A DNA stretch of 64,000 nucleotides from WHSW01 sp963846165 (GCA_963846165.1 CAWJUU010000007.1:124001-188000), one strand, 5' to 3'; shown: positions 42,757-51,321, counted from the stretch's first letter. Numbers and translations: made by a program. The notes: generated from the sequence alone by a model not told the origin.

Positions 42757-44831
42757 ATGGACCTGAATCCGCTCCTCGCGCCGCGCTCGATCGCGGTCGT
42801 CGGCGCCAACGACCGACCCGGCTCCTATGCCGACAACGTGCTCTCGAACCTCGAGCGCTCCGAGTTCGCGGGCCCGGTCTGGGGCGTCAACCCCAAGCGC
42901 GCCGGATCGGAGGTCCGCGGCCGCGAGTGCTTCGCCGCGCTCTCCGAGCTGCCCGAGACGCCCGACGCGGTCGTCGTCGCGATCCCGGCGGCGGGTGTGC
43001 CGGCGACGGTCCGTGAGGCGGGCGAGCTCGGCTGCGGCGGCGCGGTCGTGATCTCGGCCGGCTTCGGTGAGATCGAGGCCGGCACGGCGCTCGAGGCCGA
43101 GCTGCGCGAGGCCGCGCTGGCGACCGGCCTGCCGATCTGCGGCCCGAATTGCAACGGGATCGTCTCGGCCCCGGCTCGCGCCGGGATGTGGGGCGACTCG
43201 GTGCCGCCGCTGGACCCCGGCCCGGTAGCGATGGTCTCGCAGAGCGGAAACGTCGCCGTCAACGCGCTTGGGTCGAGACGCGGGATCCAGTGGCACACCC
43301 TGGTCTCGACCGGCAACCAGACGGTCTGCGACGCCAGCGATTGGCTCGCCGCGCTCTGCGAGCTCGACGGCGTTCGCTCGGTCGCGCTCTTCCTCGAGTC
43401 CGACGGCGACGGCCCGCGGTTCGCCGAGGCGCTCGCGCTCGCCGCCGAGCGGCGGATCGGTGTAGCCGTGCTCAAGATCGGCGCCTCCGCCGCGGGCGCC
43501 GGCGCCGCCGCGGCGCATACGGGGTCGCTCGCCGGCGACCATCGGGTGTTCCGGGCGCTGGTCGAGGAGGCGGGCGCCGCCTGGGCCGAGAACCCGCACG
43601 ACCTGCTGGAGATGGCGCGGGCGCTGGCGGAGCCTCGCGCACGGCCGCGGGGTGCCGGCGGGCTCGCCGTGCTCACCTGCTCGGGAGGCGACTCCGGCGT
43701 CGCCGCGGACGAGGCCGAGCGCGTGGACCTTGCGCTGCCGCCGCTGGCCGAGCCCACCCGCGCCGCCCTCGCCGAGCTGCTTCCCGATGCCGCGACGATC
43801 GCCAACCCGCTGGACTACACGGCGATGATCTGGGGGACTCCGACGCGCTGCGCCGGATCGTGGTCGCCGTCGGCGCCGACCCCGCGATCGACCAGCTGCT
43901 GCTGATCTACGACCATCCCCACGACCTCGCGCCGGCGGTGGAGGAATCGTGGACCGGGGTGCGGGCCGGGATCGTCGCCGGCGCCGCCGAGACAGGCGCC
44001 GCCACCCTCGTCGCATCGACGCTCCCCGATCTGATCGACGAGACCGCCACCCGCGAGCTCGCCGCCCACGGTGTGCCGGCGATCGCCGGGCTGACCACGG
44101 CGCTCGCCTGCGCGCGCGAGCTGCGCCGTCCCTCCGGCGATCCCGAGCGCCTGCGCGAGATCGCGGCCGCGGCCCGTGCCGCGGCCCGCACCAACGGCGA
44201 CGGGACGTGGCTCGGCGAGGCGCAGGCGAAGGAGCTGCTGCGGGCCGCGAGCGTCGCCGTCCCCGAGGGCCGGGTTGCCGCCGACGCCAACGACGCGGTC
44301 GCCGCGGCGCGCGAGGTCGGCTGGCCTGTGGCGATGAAGCTCTCCGGTCCGGCGCTGCAGCACAAGAGCGACTTCGGCGCGCTCGCGCTCGCGCTCGGCG
44401 ACGAGGCGGCGGTGCGCGCGGCCGACGCGCGACTGCGCGAGCTCCCGGTCGCCGAGGGGGCCGACGTCTTGGTCGAGCGCATGACCCCGGGCGCGATCGA
44501 GGTCTTCGTCTCGGTGCGCACCGACGGAGTCGTCCCGGCGCTCGCGATCGGCCTCGGCGGGATCTGGGCAGAGGCCTTCGACGACGTCGCGATCGTCCCC
44601 CTGCCGGCGAGCGTCGAGCGGATCGAGCAGGCCCTGGCGTCACTGTGGGCCGCGGCGGTGCTCACCGGCGGCCGCGGCACCGCGGTGGCCGACGTGCACT
44701 CGCTGGCGACGCTGGCCGCCCGGGTCGGGAACCTGGCGCTTGACCGCGGGCTGGCGCTGCTCGAGCTCAACCCGGTTGCGGTCGGCGACGACGGCGCGGT
44801 CGCCCTCGACGCGCTGGCGCGGGCCTCGTGA
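42757..44831 (+). CDS. ADP-forming acyl-CoA synthetase (alpha-beta fusion), frameshifted as read
   Basis: The N-terminal half is the alpha part: CoA-binding SIAVVGANDRPGSYADNVL, then the catalytic-loop region SQSGNVAVNALG and AHTGSLAGDHRVFRAL. The C-terminal half is the ATP-grasp beta part (EVGWPVAMKLSGPALQHKSDFGA, ADVLVERMTPGAIEVFVSV, LAIGLGGIWAE). It converts acyl-CoA, ADP and Pi to acid, CoA and ATP, or the reverse. Near 43.83 kb the frame breaks at TGGGGGAC, a run of five Gs. Six Gs would restore the frame and read MIWGDSDALRRIVVAVG, so a missing G in a homopolymer is the simplest explanation. The 3' end overlaps the next gene by 4 bases. Substrate unknown. Confidence 0.88.
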
Positions 44832-45688
44832 CCAGCGAGATCGCGACCGTGGGCGTGGTCGGCGCCGGGCTGATGGGCTCGGGGATCGCCGAGTCGGTCG
44901 CCCGCGCCGGGCTCGCGGTCCACATCCACGAGCCCAACCGCGAGCCGCTCACCCGCTCACGCGAGCGGGTCGAGGCATCGCTTGCGCGAGCGCTCAAGGG
45001 GGGCAAGCTCGAAGAGACCGAGGCCGAGGCGCTGCTGGCCCGGATCGCCTGGACCGCCGACGCCGGCGAGCTTGCCGGCAGCGACCTCGTGATCGAGGCC
45101 GTGACCGAGGACCCGATGGTCAAGGGCGGCGTCTTCGCCGAGCTCGACGGGCTGCTCGGCGCCGACGCGGTGATCGCCTCCAATACCTCCTCGATCCCGA
45201 TCGCCGAGCTGGCGTCGTGGACGAAGCGCCGCGATCGCGTCATCGGCCTTCACTTCTTCAGCCCGGTGCCGGTGATGAAGCTCGTCGAGCTGGTGATCGG
45301 GATCGACACCAGCCCCGAGACGATCGAGCGCTGCGAGACGTTCGCCGAGCGGATCGCAAAGCGCCCGATCCGGACCAAGGACCGCTCGGGATTCATCGTC
45401 AACATGCTGCTCGTCCCGTACCTGATGGCCGGGGTGCGAATGTACGAGGAGGAGTTCGCAAGCCGCGAGGCGATCGACGAGGCGATGCGGCTCGGGTGCG
45501 GGCACCCGATGGGCCCGCTCGAGCTCGCCGACTTCATCGGCCTCGACGTCCTCTACGCGGTCTGCGACTCGCTGTTCGAGGAGTTCAAGCGCCCCGAGTA
45601 CGCCCCGCCGCCATTGCTCAAGCGAATGGTGGTCTCCGGCCATCACGGCCGCAAGACCGGCCGCGGGTTCTACGAGTACGACGCCTGA
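44828..45688 (+). CDS. 3-hydroxyacyl-CoA dehydrogenase (3-hydroxybutyryl-CoA type)
   Basis: NAD-binding GVVGAGLMGSGIAESVARAG at the N-terminus, the catalytic-region motif GLHFFSPVPVMKLVELV (His) and the C-terminal domain DRSGFIVNMLLVPYLM, GHPMGPLELADFIGLDVL and HGRKTGRGFYEYD identify this family, 286 residues as usual for Hbd/PaaH/FadB2. It oxidises 3-hydroxyacyl-CoA to 3-oxoacyl-CoA in the cytoplasm. GTG 44828 overlaps the synthetase stop (GTGA). It closes the four-gene operon starting at 41174 and is followed by a long hairpin. Confidence 0.94.
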   Translation: MTSEIATVGVVGAGLMGSGIAESVARAGLAVHIHEPNREPLTRSRERVEASLARALKGGKLEETEAEALLARIAWTADAGELAGSDLVIEAVTEDPMVKGGVFAELDGLLGADAVIASNTSSIPIAELASWTKRRDRVIGLHFFSPVPVMKLVELVIGIDTSPETIERCETFAERIAKRPIRTKDRSGFIVNMLLVPYLMAGVRMYEEEFASREAIDEAMRLGCGHPMGPLELADFIGLDVLYAVCDSLFEEFKRPEYAPPPLLKRMVVSGHHGRKTGRGFYEYDA

Positions 45689-45723
45689 TTGAGTCCCTCC
45701 GACGGCTGCCCGCCCCGGCGACG

Positions 45724-45758
45724 GGCGGATAACGTCTTCAGGGAAGACGAAATCCGCC
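45724..45758. terminator. 35-base symmetrical hairpin between convergent genes
   Basis: Outer arms 45724-45730 (GGCGGAT) and 45752-45758 (ATCCGCC) and inner arms 45733-45739 (CGTCTTC) and 45743-45749 (GAAGACG) are all perfect. Symmetrical AA/AA internal loops separate them and a 3-base loop closes the top. It lies between the dehydrogenase stop (45688) and the IclR stop (45781), so it is probably a bidirectional terminator. Confidence 0.75.
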
Positions 45759-45780
45759 ACTCGTCGCGATTGCGGTGCGA

Positions 45781-46659
45781 CTAGACCCGGGCCCGCTTGC
45801 GATCCCAGGCCGAGGCGCACATCGCTTCAAGTGCGATCCGGTCCGGGCTGCCCGGGACCATGATCGGATCGGCGTCCGTGCCGGCGTCGTCGTGCCGCCG
45901 GCTGCCGAGGTCGCGTGAGATCAGCGCCGCCACGCGCCTGACCGCGAGCGCGTCGCCGGCCAAGCGCTCGGGCTCGTAGCGAGAGGCGATCCCGCTGATC
46001 GTCAGCGCCCAGGCCGCGCGCCCATCGGCGTCGAACACAGGCGCAGAGATCGCCACCGCGTCGGGAACCCGCTCGCCGAGGGTGACCCCGACGCCGAGGG
46101 CGGCGATCCGCTCGATCTCGGATCGCAGCTCGGCGCGATCCGTGACCGTCGCCTCGGTCAGCGCCCCGAGCTCTAGCCGGTCGACGAGCGCATCGCGCTG
46201 GCCCTCCGGCAGATGGGCGATCAGGACCTTGCCCGTGGCGCCGGCGTGGGCGGGGTAGCGGCGCCCGACCTGCTGATTCATTCGCATCTCGTGCAACCCG
46301 TCGGAGCGCATCACCGGGACGACGTGGACGTCGTGGAGCTCGGCGACGACGACGGTCTCCTCGCATTCGTCGCGGAGACGGTCCATGTGCGGGCGAGCGA
46401 TCGTCGGCACGCTGCTGACCGCCGCGGCGAGGGCGGCGGCCGAGCGCAGCAGCGGCCCGAGGCGGTAGGCCTCGCGCTGCCCGTCCTGGCTCAGGATCCC
46501 GTTCTCGGCCATCTCGGCGAGTGTCCGGTGAAGGCTCGCGCGACTGATCTCGGTGCCCTCGAGCAACTCGACGAAGCCAAGCGACGAGCGGCCGTCGCGG
46601 ATGAAGCACTCGAGCACCCGCGCGGCCTTCTCGAGCACCGACTGGCCGTCGCGTCCCAT
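45781..46659 (-). CDS. IclR-family transcriptional regulator
   Basis: N-terminal winged helix (SVLEKAARVLECFIRDGRSSLGFVELLEGTEISRASLHRTLAEMAENGIL) and C-terminal IclR effector domain (GRRYPAHAGATGKVLIAHLP, RIAALGVGVTLGERVPDAVAISAPVFDADGRA). ATG 46659 is chosen: a -10 CATAAT ends 7 bases before it, so the mRNA is probably leaderless; GTG 46689 is an alternative. An inverted-repeat-like site at 46674-46689 abuts the -10 box. The same site occurs in front of the PuuB/unknown divergent pair and the PuuD/potD divergent pair, so this protein is the likely regulator of the gamma-glutamylation and uptake genes between 46.7 and 54 kb. Confidence 0.92.
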   Translation of the reverse strand: MGRDGQSVLEKAARVLECFIRDGRSSLGFVELLEGTEISRASLHRTLAEMAENGILSQDGQREAYRLGPLLRSAAALAAAVSSVPTIARPHMDRLRDECEETVVVAELHDVHVVPVMRSDGLHEMRMNQQVGRRYPAHAGATGKVLIAHLPEGQRDALVDRLELGALTEATVTDRAELRSEIERIAALGVGVTLGERVPDAVAISAPVFDADGRAAWALTISGIASRYEPERLAGDALAVRRVAALISRDLGSRRHDDAGTDADPIMVPGSPDRIALEAMCASAWDRKRARV

Positions 46660-46673
46660 CCGGGCGATTATGC

Positions 46674-46689
46674 CGGAACTGGGTTTCAC
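46674..46689. promoter_or_regulatory. Candidate IclR operator C (autoregulatory)
   Basis: CGGAACTGGGTTTCAC matches the sites at 48143-48157 and 51256-51271. It is directly upstream of the -10 CATAAT of the IclR gene. Half-sites are GAAC and an imperfect TTTC. Confidence 0.5.
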
Positions 46690-46706
46690 TTCTGGCGGGC
46701 CGAGGG

Positions 46707-48140
46707 TCAGCGCCCGACGTGGATCCCGAGCCGTCCCGGGATCTCGGTCACCAGCCGGGTCAGCGGGTCAACGGCCCTGGCCGCGTCCTCGCGGTCCTCC
46801 CGGCGCACGAGTGCGGAGCGGACAAGGCTGCCACCGAGGTAGCGCAGCGGCTCGGGTGGTACCGGCGGCTGCTCGGGCTCGACGATCGCGAGGCGGGTGA
46901 GCTCGTCGCGCCGGTCGAGCGCCAGCGAGGCAAGGACGTCGCCGGCGAGATGTGCCGGGCCGACGCCGTTGCCGGTGAAACCGCAGACGTAGTGGATCCG
47001 GGATCCGGCCACGGTTCCGATGCTGGGCAGTTGCGTCGGAGAGACGTCGATCGGCCCGCCCCACGCGGCCTCGACCCGGCGCCCACGGAGGCCGGGGAAG
47101 AACCGCAGGACGTCGGCGCGCAGCCGCTCGAGCATGGTGGCGTCGACCTCGATTCGCCCACCGAGGCGAGCTCCGTAAGCCAGCCGCCCGCCGCCCCAGC
47201 CGAACGCGATCCGGGCGTCGGGCGTGGTTCGGAAGTAGTGCAGGTAGCGGCGCGCGGTCGAGAAGCACTCCCCCCCGGTCCAGCCGAGCTGCTCGAGTAA
47301 GTCGGGCACCGGCTCGGTGACGATCATGTGGGTCGAGGTGACGGCAAGCCGCCGCCGCAGGGGGCGAAAGCCCGCGGCCGACGCGTTGATCGCCAAGACC
47401 GCCGCCGACGCTCGCAGGCGGGCACCGCGATCGGACTCGATCACGACCTCGGCGCCGCGGCCGTTCGTGATCCGGACCGCCCGGGTGCGCTCGCGGACGT
47501 CGACGCCGGCCTCGATCGCCGCCGTGCGCAGGCCGCGGGCGAGCAGGGCCGGCTGCACGGTCGCCGCCTGCGGCGCGAACGCCCCGGATCGAAACAGCGG
47601 GGAGTCGCAGCGGGCACGGATCTCCTCGACGGCGATCGGCGCGTAGCGATCGGGCCGGCCGAGAGCCGCGCAGGCGTGCACCGCCGGCATCCAGGCGTCG
47701 TCCTGAGCGGCGCTGGCGGAGACCTTGATCTGGCCCGCCTTGCGAAACCCGATCTCGAGCCCGCGCTCTCCGGCGAAGGCGCCGATCGCGTCGACCGAGC
47801 CGTCGGCGAGCTCGCACAGCTCGAGCGCGGCGGCATCGCCGAAGCGTTCGCGCAGGGGCGTGATCCGATGCCAGAAGCCGGTGACGAAGCCGGCGTTGCG
47901 CCCGCTTGGCCCGTCGCCGCAAGTCGACGCCTCGATCAGGACGATCCGAGCCTCCGGGTCGCGACGCCGCAGCGCGAGCGCGGTCCAGAGGCCCGCGTAG
48001 CCGCCGCCGACGATCGCGACGTCGGCGCCAACGTCGCCCTCGAGCGGCGGTTGCGGCTGTGGCTGCCCGGCCTCGGCGAGCCAGTGGCCGGCGGCGTCGT
48101 GGCGGAAGCCGGACGAGATGGCGAGGCCGTCACTCGAAAT
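46707..48140 (-). CDS. FAD-dependent oxidoreductase, gamma-glutamylputrescine oxidase (PuuB)-like
   Basis: DAO-family flavoprotein: VAIVGGGYAGLWTALALRR binds FAD, followed by EASTCGDGPSGRNAGFVTGFW (typical of PuuB/OrdL), a substrate domain with TRRYLHYFRTTPDARIAFGWGGG as ARRYLHYFRT, and the closing flavin motif YVCGFTGNGVGPAHLAGDVLA. PuuB oxidises gamma-glutamylputrescine to the aldehyde. The gene is near a gamma-glutamylpolyamine-synthetase-like gene and a PuuD-like gene, which fits. The frame extends past the motif to about 48140 with no ATG, GTG or TTG. ATT 48140 is used here as a weak guess, and an indel in the first codons is possible. It ends 17 bases before IclR's upstream GTG. Confidence 0.85.
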   Translation of the reverse strand: MSSDGLAISSGFRHDAAGHWLAEAGQPQPQPPLEGDVGADVAIVGGGYAGLWTALALRRRDPEARIVLIEASTCGDGPSGRNAGFVTGFWHRITPLRERFGDAAALELCELADGSVDAIGAFAGERGLEIGFRKAGQIKVSASAAQDDAWMPAVHACAALGRPDRYAPIAVEEIRARCDSPLFRSGAFAPQAATVQPALLARGLRTAAIEAGVDVRERTRAVRITNGRGAEVVIESDRGARLRASAAVLAINASAAGFRPLRRRLAVTSTHMIVTEPVPDLLEQLGWTGGECFSTARRYLHYFRTTPDARIAFGWGGGRLAYGARLGGRIEVDATMLERLRADVLRFFPGLRGRRVEAAWGGPIDVSPTQLPSIGTVAGSRIHYVCGFTGNGVGPAHLAGDVLASLALDRRDELTRLAIVEPEQPPVPPEPLRYLGGSLVRSALVRREDREDAARAVDPLTRLVTEIPGRLGIHVGR

Positions 48141-48142
48141 AT

Positions 48143-48157
48143 CGGAACCCTGTTCGC
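48143..48157. promoter_or_regulatory. Candidate IclR operator B (PuuB-like / unknown-gene divergent promoter)
   Basis: CGGAACCCTGTTCGC contains GAAC (45-48) and GTTC (52-55) half-sites with a 3-base spacer. It lies in the 29 bases between the divergent genes and matches the sites at 46674 and 51256. Confidence 0.55.
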
Positions 48158-48169
48158 AAGAATACAGCG

Positions 48170-48811
48170 ATGCCTGGCGCGGACGACGTGATCGCGATCG
48201 CGGTCGAGGATGATCCCACGCCGCTCGTCAGGGCCTTGAGAGAGGATCTGAAGCAGCGGCTGACCGACCCCGGCTTCGCCTCGCTCACCCGCGAGCTCCG
48301 GGGGGTGGCCGCGGCGCGCGTGGGAGCGACCCCCGAGGCGGCGACGATCGCGCTCGACGGCACGATCGCGCTCACGCACGGGATCGACGAGCGAGCGACG
48401 CTGATCGCGACGCTCGACTCCGGCGGCCGACTGGCCGAGGACCCGATCCAGGGAGCGGACGAAGAGCCCGCGCTGGCGGCGTGGCTGCGCGACGCGCTCG
48501 CCCCCCCTCCCGCCGCCTGGGATCGGGCCGCCGCCCGTTTTTGGGCCGCGCTCGAGTCGCTGCCCGGCGCTCCGCGCGGGCTCCTCGTTGTCAACCTCGA
48601 TACCGGCGAGCGCGAGCAGTTCGGGTCCGTCGAGCGCCCCTACGAGCTGCACGGATCGACCGCGGCGCTGCTGGCGCTGCTCGAGGGCCGCAGCGAGCTG
48701 ATCGAGCAGGCGTTCGAGCGCGGGATCTTCATCCGCGGTTCCTTCCCCGAGATCTCGTTGCTCGCCGGCGCCGGCTTCCGGGTCCGGATGGGGGACCTCG
48801 CCGATGGCTGA
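48170..48811 (+). CDS. Unknown protein coupled to the glutamine-synthetase-like gene, 213 aa
   Basis: ATG 48170 starts a soluble 213-residue protein. Two segments look related in layout: ATIALDGTIALTHGIDERATLIATL and NLDTGEREQFGSVERPYELHGSTAALLALLEG. The second, with the following AFERGIFIRGSFPEISLLAGAGF, resembles the sterol-carrier-protein (SCP2-like) fold, but this is only a pattern impression. The stop overlaps the glutamine-synthetase-like gene by 8 bases, so the two are translationally coupled. It shares its divergent promoter, with an IclR-type site, with the PuuB-like gene. A role in polyamine glutamylation is inferred from context only. Confidence 0.6.
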   Translation: MPGADDVIAIAVEDDPTPLVRALREDLKQRLTDPGFASLTRELRGVAAARVGATPEAATIALDGTIALTHGIDERATLIATLDSGGRLAEDPIQGADEEPALAAWLRDALAPPPAAWDRAAARFWAALESLPGAPRGLLVVNLDTGEREQFGSVERPYELHGSTAALLALLEGRSELIEQAFERGIFIRGSFPEISLLAGAGFRVRMGDLADG

Positions 48812-50180
48812 GCCCGGCGATCTCGAGAGCTGGGCGGCGGAGCACGAGATCTCGTCGGTGCGACTGCAGGCCGTCAACCACGACGGGCTCGTGCTCGGCA
48901 AGTACCTCTCGACGCCCAAGTTCCTCGCCTCGGCGGAGCGCGGCTCGCTGCTCGCCGACACCACCTTCGGGGTCGACTTCTCCGGCGACGTCGCGCTCGG
49001 CTGGGACTGGGGCAGCTGGCGCGGCAACGTCACCGACGTTCAGGCCGTCCCCGACCTCGACACCCTGTGCTCGGACCCGGCGCTTCCCGGCCTCGCCTCG
49101 GTGCTCTGCGACTTCACCACCGAGGACGGGGAGCCACTGCCGATCTGCGGCCGGGGGCTGCTGAAGCGGCTGCTCGCCGAGCTCGAGCGCCGCGGGCTCG
49201 GCGCCAAGGTCGCGCTCGAGATCGAGTTCTCGGCCTTCGAGGAGACGATCCAGGTCGCGCGCGAGCGCGCCTACCGCGACCTGACCCCGCTCGGCGGACC
49301 GAGCCGGATCACCTATCTGCTCTCTCGCTCGCCGGACCTGGCCGAGCTCATGCACGCAATTGTCGAGCGCCTCGACGCGCTGGCGGTCGGGTGGGAGTCG
49401 TGGAGCAGCGAGACGGCGAGCGGCCAGGTCGAGATCAACCTCGGGCCGGCCGACCCGCTGAAGGCGGCCGACGACGTCGTGCGAACGAAGCTCGCCCTGC
49501 GCGAGGTCGCCGGCGACCTCGGCCGCTGCGTCACATTCATGGCGCTCGCGGACGCGCACCTCGGAGCGTCCATGCACGTCAACCTGTCGCTCGAACGCGA
49601 CGGCGAGAACGCCTTCTACGCCGATTCCGGCGAGGCCGCGAAGGCGCCGTTGCTGAGGCGCTGGATCGCCGGGCTGCTGGCGACCTTGCCCGCGTCGATG
49701 TCGTTCTTCAGCCCGACCGTCAACTCGTACCGGCGCCTGGTCGAGATCGCGGGCCCGCCGACGACGGTCACCTGGGCGGAGGCGAACAAGTCGGCGGCCC
49801 TGCGGACCGTCACCCACGACGCGCGCTCGGCGCGGATCGAGCACCGCGTTCCGGCGATCGACTGCAATCCCTACCTCGCGCTGGCTGCGATCCTCGCCGG
49901 CGGGCTGATCGGGATGGACGAGGAGCTCGAGCCGCCGGAGCCCTTCGATGACATGGCATGGGGTCTGGTCCCGGACGCGGCGCCGAGGATCCCAAGCTCG
50001 ATCATGGCCGCGGCCGAGGCCCTGGCCGCGGACCGTCGGCTCGCGGCGCTGCTCGGCGAGCCGGCGGTCGAGTACTGGCTCGGGAGCCGGCGCTGGGAGT
50101 GGATCACGTTCCATCGCTCCGGCGGAGACCCCGACGAGGTCACCGACTACGAGCTCGCCCGCTACTTCGAGCACGCATGA
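48804..50180 (+). CDS. Glutamine-synthetase-family enzyme, likely gamma-glutamylpolyamine synthetase (PuuA/GlnA3-like)
   Basis: GS-fold signatures are present: metal and substrate residues in ALEIEFSAFE, HLGASMHVNLSL (GS consensus GSGMHVHQSL), SFFSPTVNSYRRL (NSYKRL), and RIEHRVPAIDCNPYLALAAILAG. It has 458 residues. True ammonia-assimilating GlnA proteins differ at the N-terminus and carry an adenylylation loop, which is not seen. Members of this branch ligate glutamate to putrescine, spermidine or amines with ATP, the first step of the Puu pathway. The neighbours (PuuB-like oxidase, PuuD-like amidotransferase, potD) support this. ATG 48804 overlaps the upstream gene by 8 bases and its stop overlaps the next start. 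Confidence 0.9.
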   Translation: MAEPGDLESWAAEHEISSVRLQAVNHDGLVLGKYLSTPKFLASAERGSLLADTTFGVDFSGDVALGWDWGSWRGNVTDVQAVPDLDTLCSDPALPGLASVLCDFTTEDGEPLPICGRGLLKRLLAELERRGLGAKVALEIEFSAFEETIQVARERAYRDLTPLGGPSRITYLLSRSPDLAELMHAIVERLDALAVGWESWSSETASGQVEINLGPADPLKAADDVVRTKLALREVAGDLGRCVTFMALADAHLGASMHVNLSLERDGENAFYADSGEAAKAPLLRRWIAGLLATLPASMSFFSPTVNSYRRLVEIAGPPTTVTWAEANKSAALRTVTHDARSARIEHRVPAIDCNPYLALAAILAGGLIGMDEELEPPEPFDDMAWGLVPDAAPRIPSSIMAAAEALAADRRLAALLGEPAVEYWLGSRRWEWITFHRSGGDPDEVTDYELARYFEHA

Positions 50181-50584
50181 GCGACGACCGGCCACCGATC
50201 GTCGACGAGCTGCTCGCGGGCCCGTACCCGTGCTGCCTGACGACGCTCGGCGACCGCGGCATGCCCTACAGCGTCGTCGTCTGGTGCGGGCCGCGCGGCA
50301 GCCGGGTCACGGTCAACGCGGCCAACGGCCGCTGGCTCACCAACCTGCGCCGCGAACCCCGCCTGTCGCTGCTCGTCGTCGACACCGCCGACATCATGCG
50401 GTACTTCAGCCTCCAGGGACGCGCGATCGAGATCGACGCCGACGACCGTTATGACCACATCAACTCGCTCTCGCAGATCTACGAGGGACGCCCGTACGCG
50501 TATTCGACCCCCGAGGACGTGCCGCGCTTCCGGGTCACGATCGAGCCCGAGCGCATCCGCACCGTCGACCTCTCACCAGCGTGA
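50177..50584 (+). CDS. PPOX-type F420/FMN-dependent oxidoreductase-like protein, 135 aa
   Basis: ATG 50177 overlaps the stop of the GS-like gene (ATGA). The 135-residue split-barrel pattern (GPYPCCLTTLGDRGMPYSVVVWCGPRGSRVTVNA, TNLRREPRLSLLVVD, EIDADDRYDHINSLSQIYEGRPYAY, RFRVTIEPERIRTVD) is that of pyridoxamine-phosphate-oxidase-like proteins, often F420-dependent in actinobacteria. Substrate unknown. The position inside a glutamylation operon is unusual. The stop overlaps the end of the convergent amidotransferase gene by about 12 bases. Confidence 0.8.
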   Translation: MSDDRPPIVDELLAGPYPCCLTTLGDRGMPYSVVVWCGPRGSRVTVNAANGRWLTNLRREPRLSLLVVDTADIMRYFSLQGRAIEIDADDRYDHINSLSQIYEGRPYAYSTPEDVPRFRVTIEPERIRTVDLSPA

Positions 50585-51250
50585 GGCCCAGGCGTCGAAG
50601 AGCCTGAAGGCGCGCTCGCGCGCCGCCCGCCGGCGGTCCGGAGCCGCGGCCACCAGCGCCATCCCGTCGAGCTCGAGACGCGCCAAGCGCTCGGCGTCCC
50701 AGCGCACCCACTCCTCGACGATCTCGACCGTCGCCTCGGGGTGGAACTGGACCCCGAGGTGTGGCCCGAGCGCGAACGCCGACGGGCCGGCGGGCGAATC
50801 GGCGAGCATCGTCGCCCGCTCGGGGACCGAGAACGCCTCGTAGTTGAAGTGCAGCCAGGGACCGGGCTCGAGCGAACGCGAGTCGGTCGACTCGACCTCG
50901 TGCCAACCGATCATCGGCGCGACCGCGGGGCGGATCGTGGCGCCGAGCGCGCGGGCGAGGACCTGGCCGCCGAAGCAGATCCCGAGCACCGGGACGCCCT
51001 CGTCGGCCGCGGCGCCGGCGAGCTCGAGCTCGTCGCCGACCCAGCCGGGCTCGGAGTCGTTGGCCGAGTATTCGGAGCCGAGGATCGCCAGTGCTCGCCA
51101 CGCGCTCGGGTCGCGCGGCACCTGCTCGCTGCGATCGGGCCTGATCACCCGGTAGCGCAGGCGGCGCGACTCGAGCCACTCGGCGAGCACGCCGGGCGGG
51201 GTGTCGGATGCGTGCTGGAGCAGGCAGACGTGGTCGGGCGACGCGGTCAC
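50573..51250 (-). CDS. Class I glutamine amidotransferase-like hydrolase (PuuD-like role)
   Basis: The triad of class I glutamine amidotransferases is visible: Cys92 in VLGICFGGQVLARALG, His170 and Glu172 in GVQFHPEATVE. The chain is a stand-alone 225-residue domain with no synthetase. In Puu pathways a protein of this fold, PuuD, removes glutamate from gamma-glutamyl-GABA. Placement between the GS-like gene and a potD operon supports that. Related GMP-synthase-like amidotransferases of unknown role exist, so this is an inference. GTG 51250 is divergent from the potD at 51322. Confidence 0.8.
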   Translation of the reverse strand: MTASPDHVCLLQHASDTPPGVLAEWLESRRLRYRVIRPDRSEQVPRDPSAWRALAILGSEYSANDSEPGWVGDELELAGAAADEGVPVLGICFGGQVLARALGATIRPAVAPMIGWHEVESTDSRSLEPGPWLHFNYEAFSVPERATMLADSPAGPSAFALGPHLGVQFHPEATVEIVEEWVRWDAERLARLELDGMALVAAAPDRRRAARERAFRLFDAWASRW

Positions 51251-51255
51251 AACAT

Positions 51256-51271
51256 CGGAACTGGGGTTCGC
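51256..51271. promoter_or_regulatory. Candidate IclR operator A (PuuD-like / potD divergent promoter)
   Basis: CGGAACTGGGGTTCGC holds perfect inverted half-sites GAAC (51258-51261) and GTTC (51266-51269). It overlaps the -35 region expected for a TAGTAT -10 at 51282-51287 that would drive potD. The same sequence recurs at 46674 and 48143. Confidence 0.6.
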
Positions 51272-51321
51272 TTTTCTGAAATAGTATGGGCACCGAGGTC
51301 ACGCGAGAGGTAGGAGGAGCG

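Noticed and set aside
39916..44643. A 1,575-codon open frame on the minus strand
   Set aside because: Only the part from 41157 to 39916 is the Rieske protein. The rest is antisense to the acyl-CoA dehydrogenase, synthetase and hydroxyacyl-CoA dehydrogenase genes and has the Arg/Ala-rich composition of antisense frames in GC-rich DNA.
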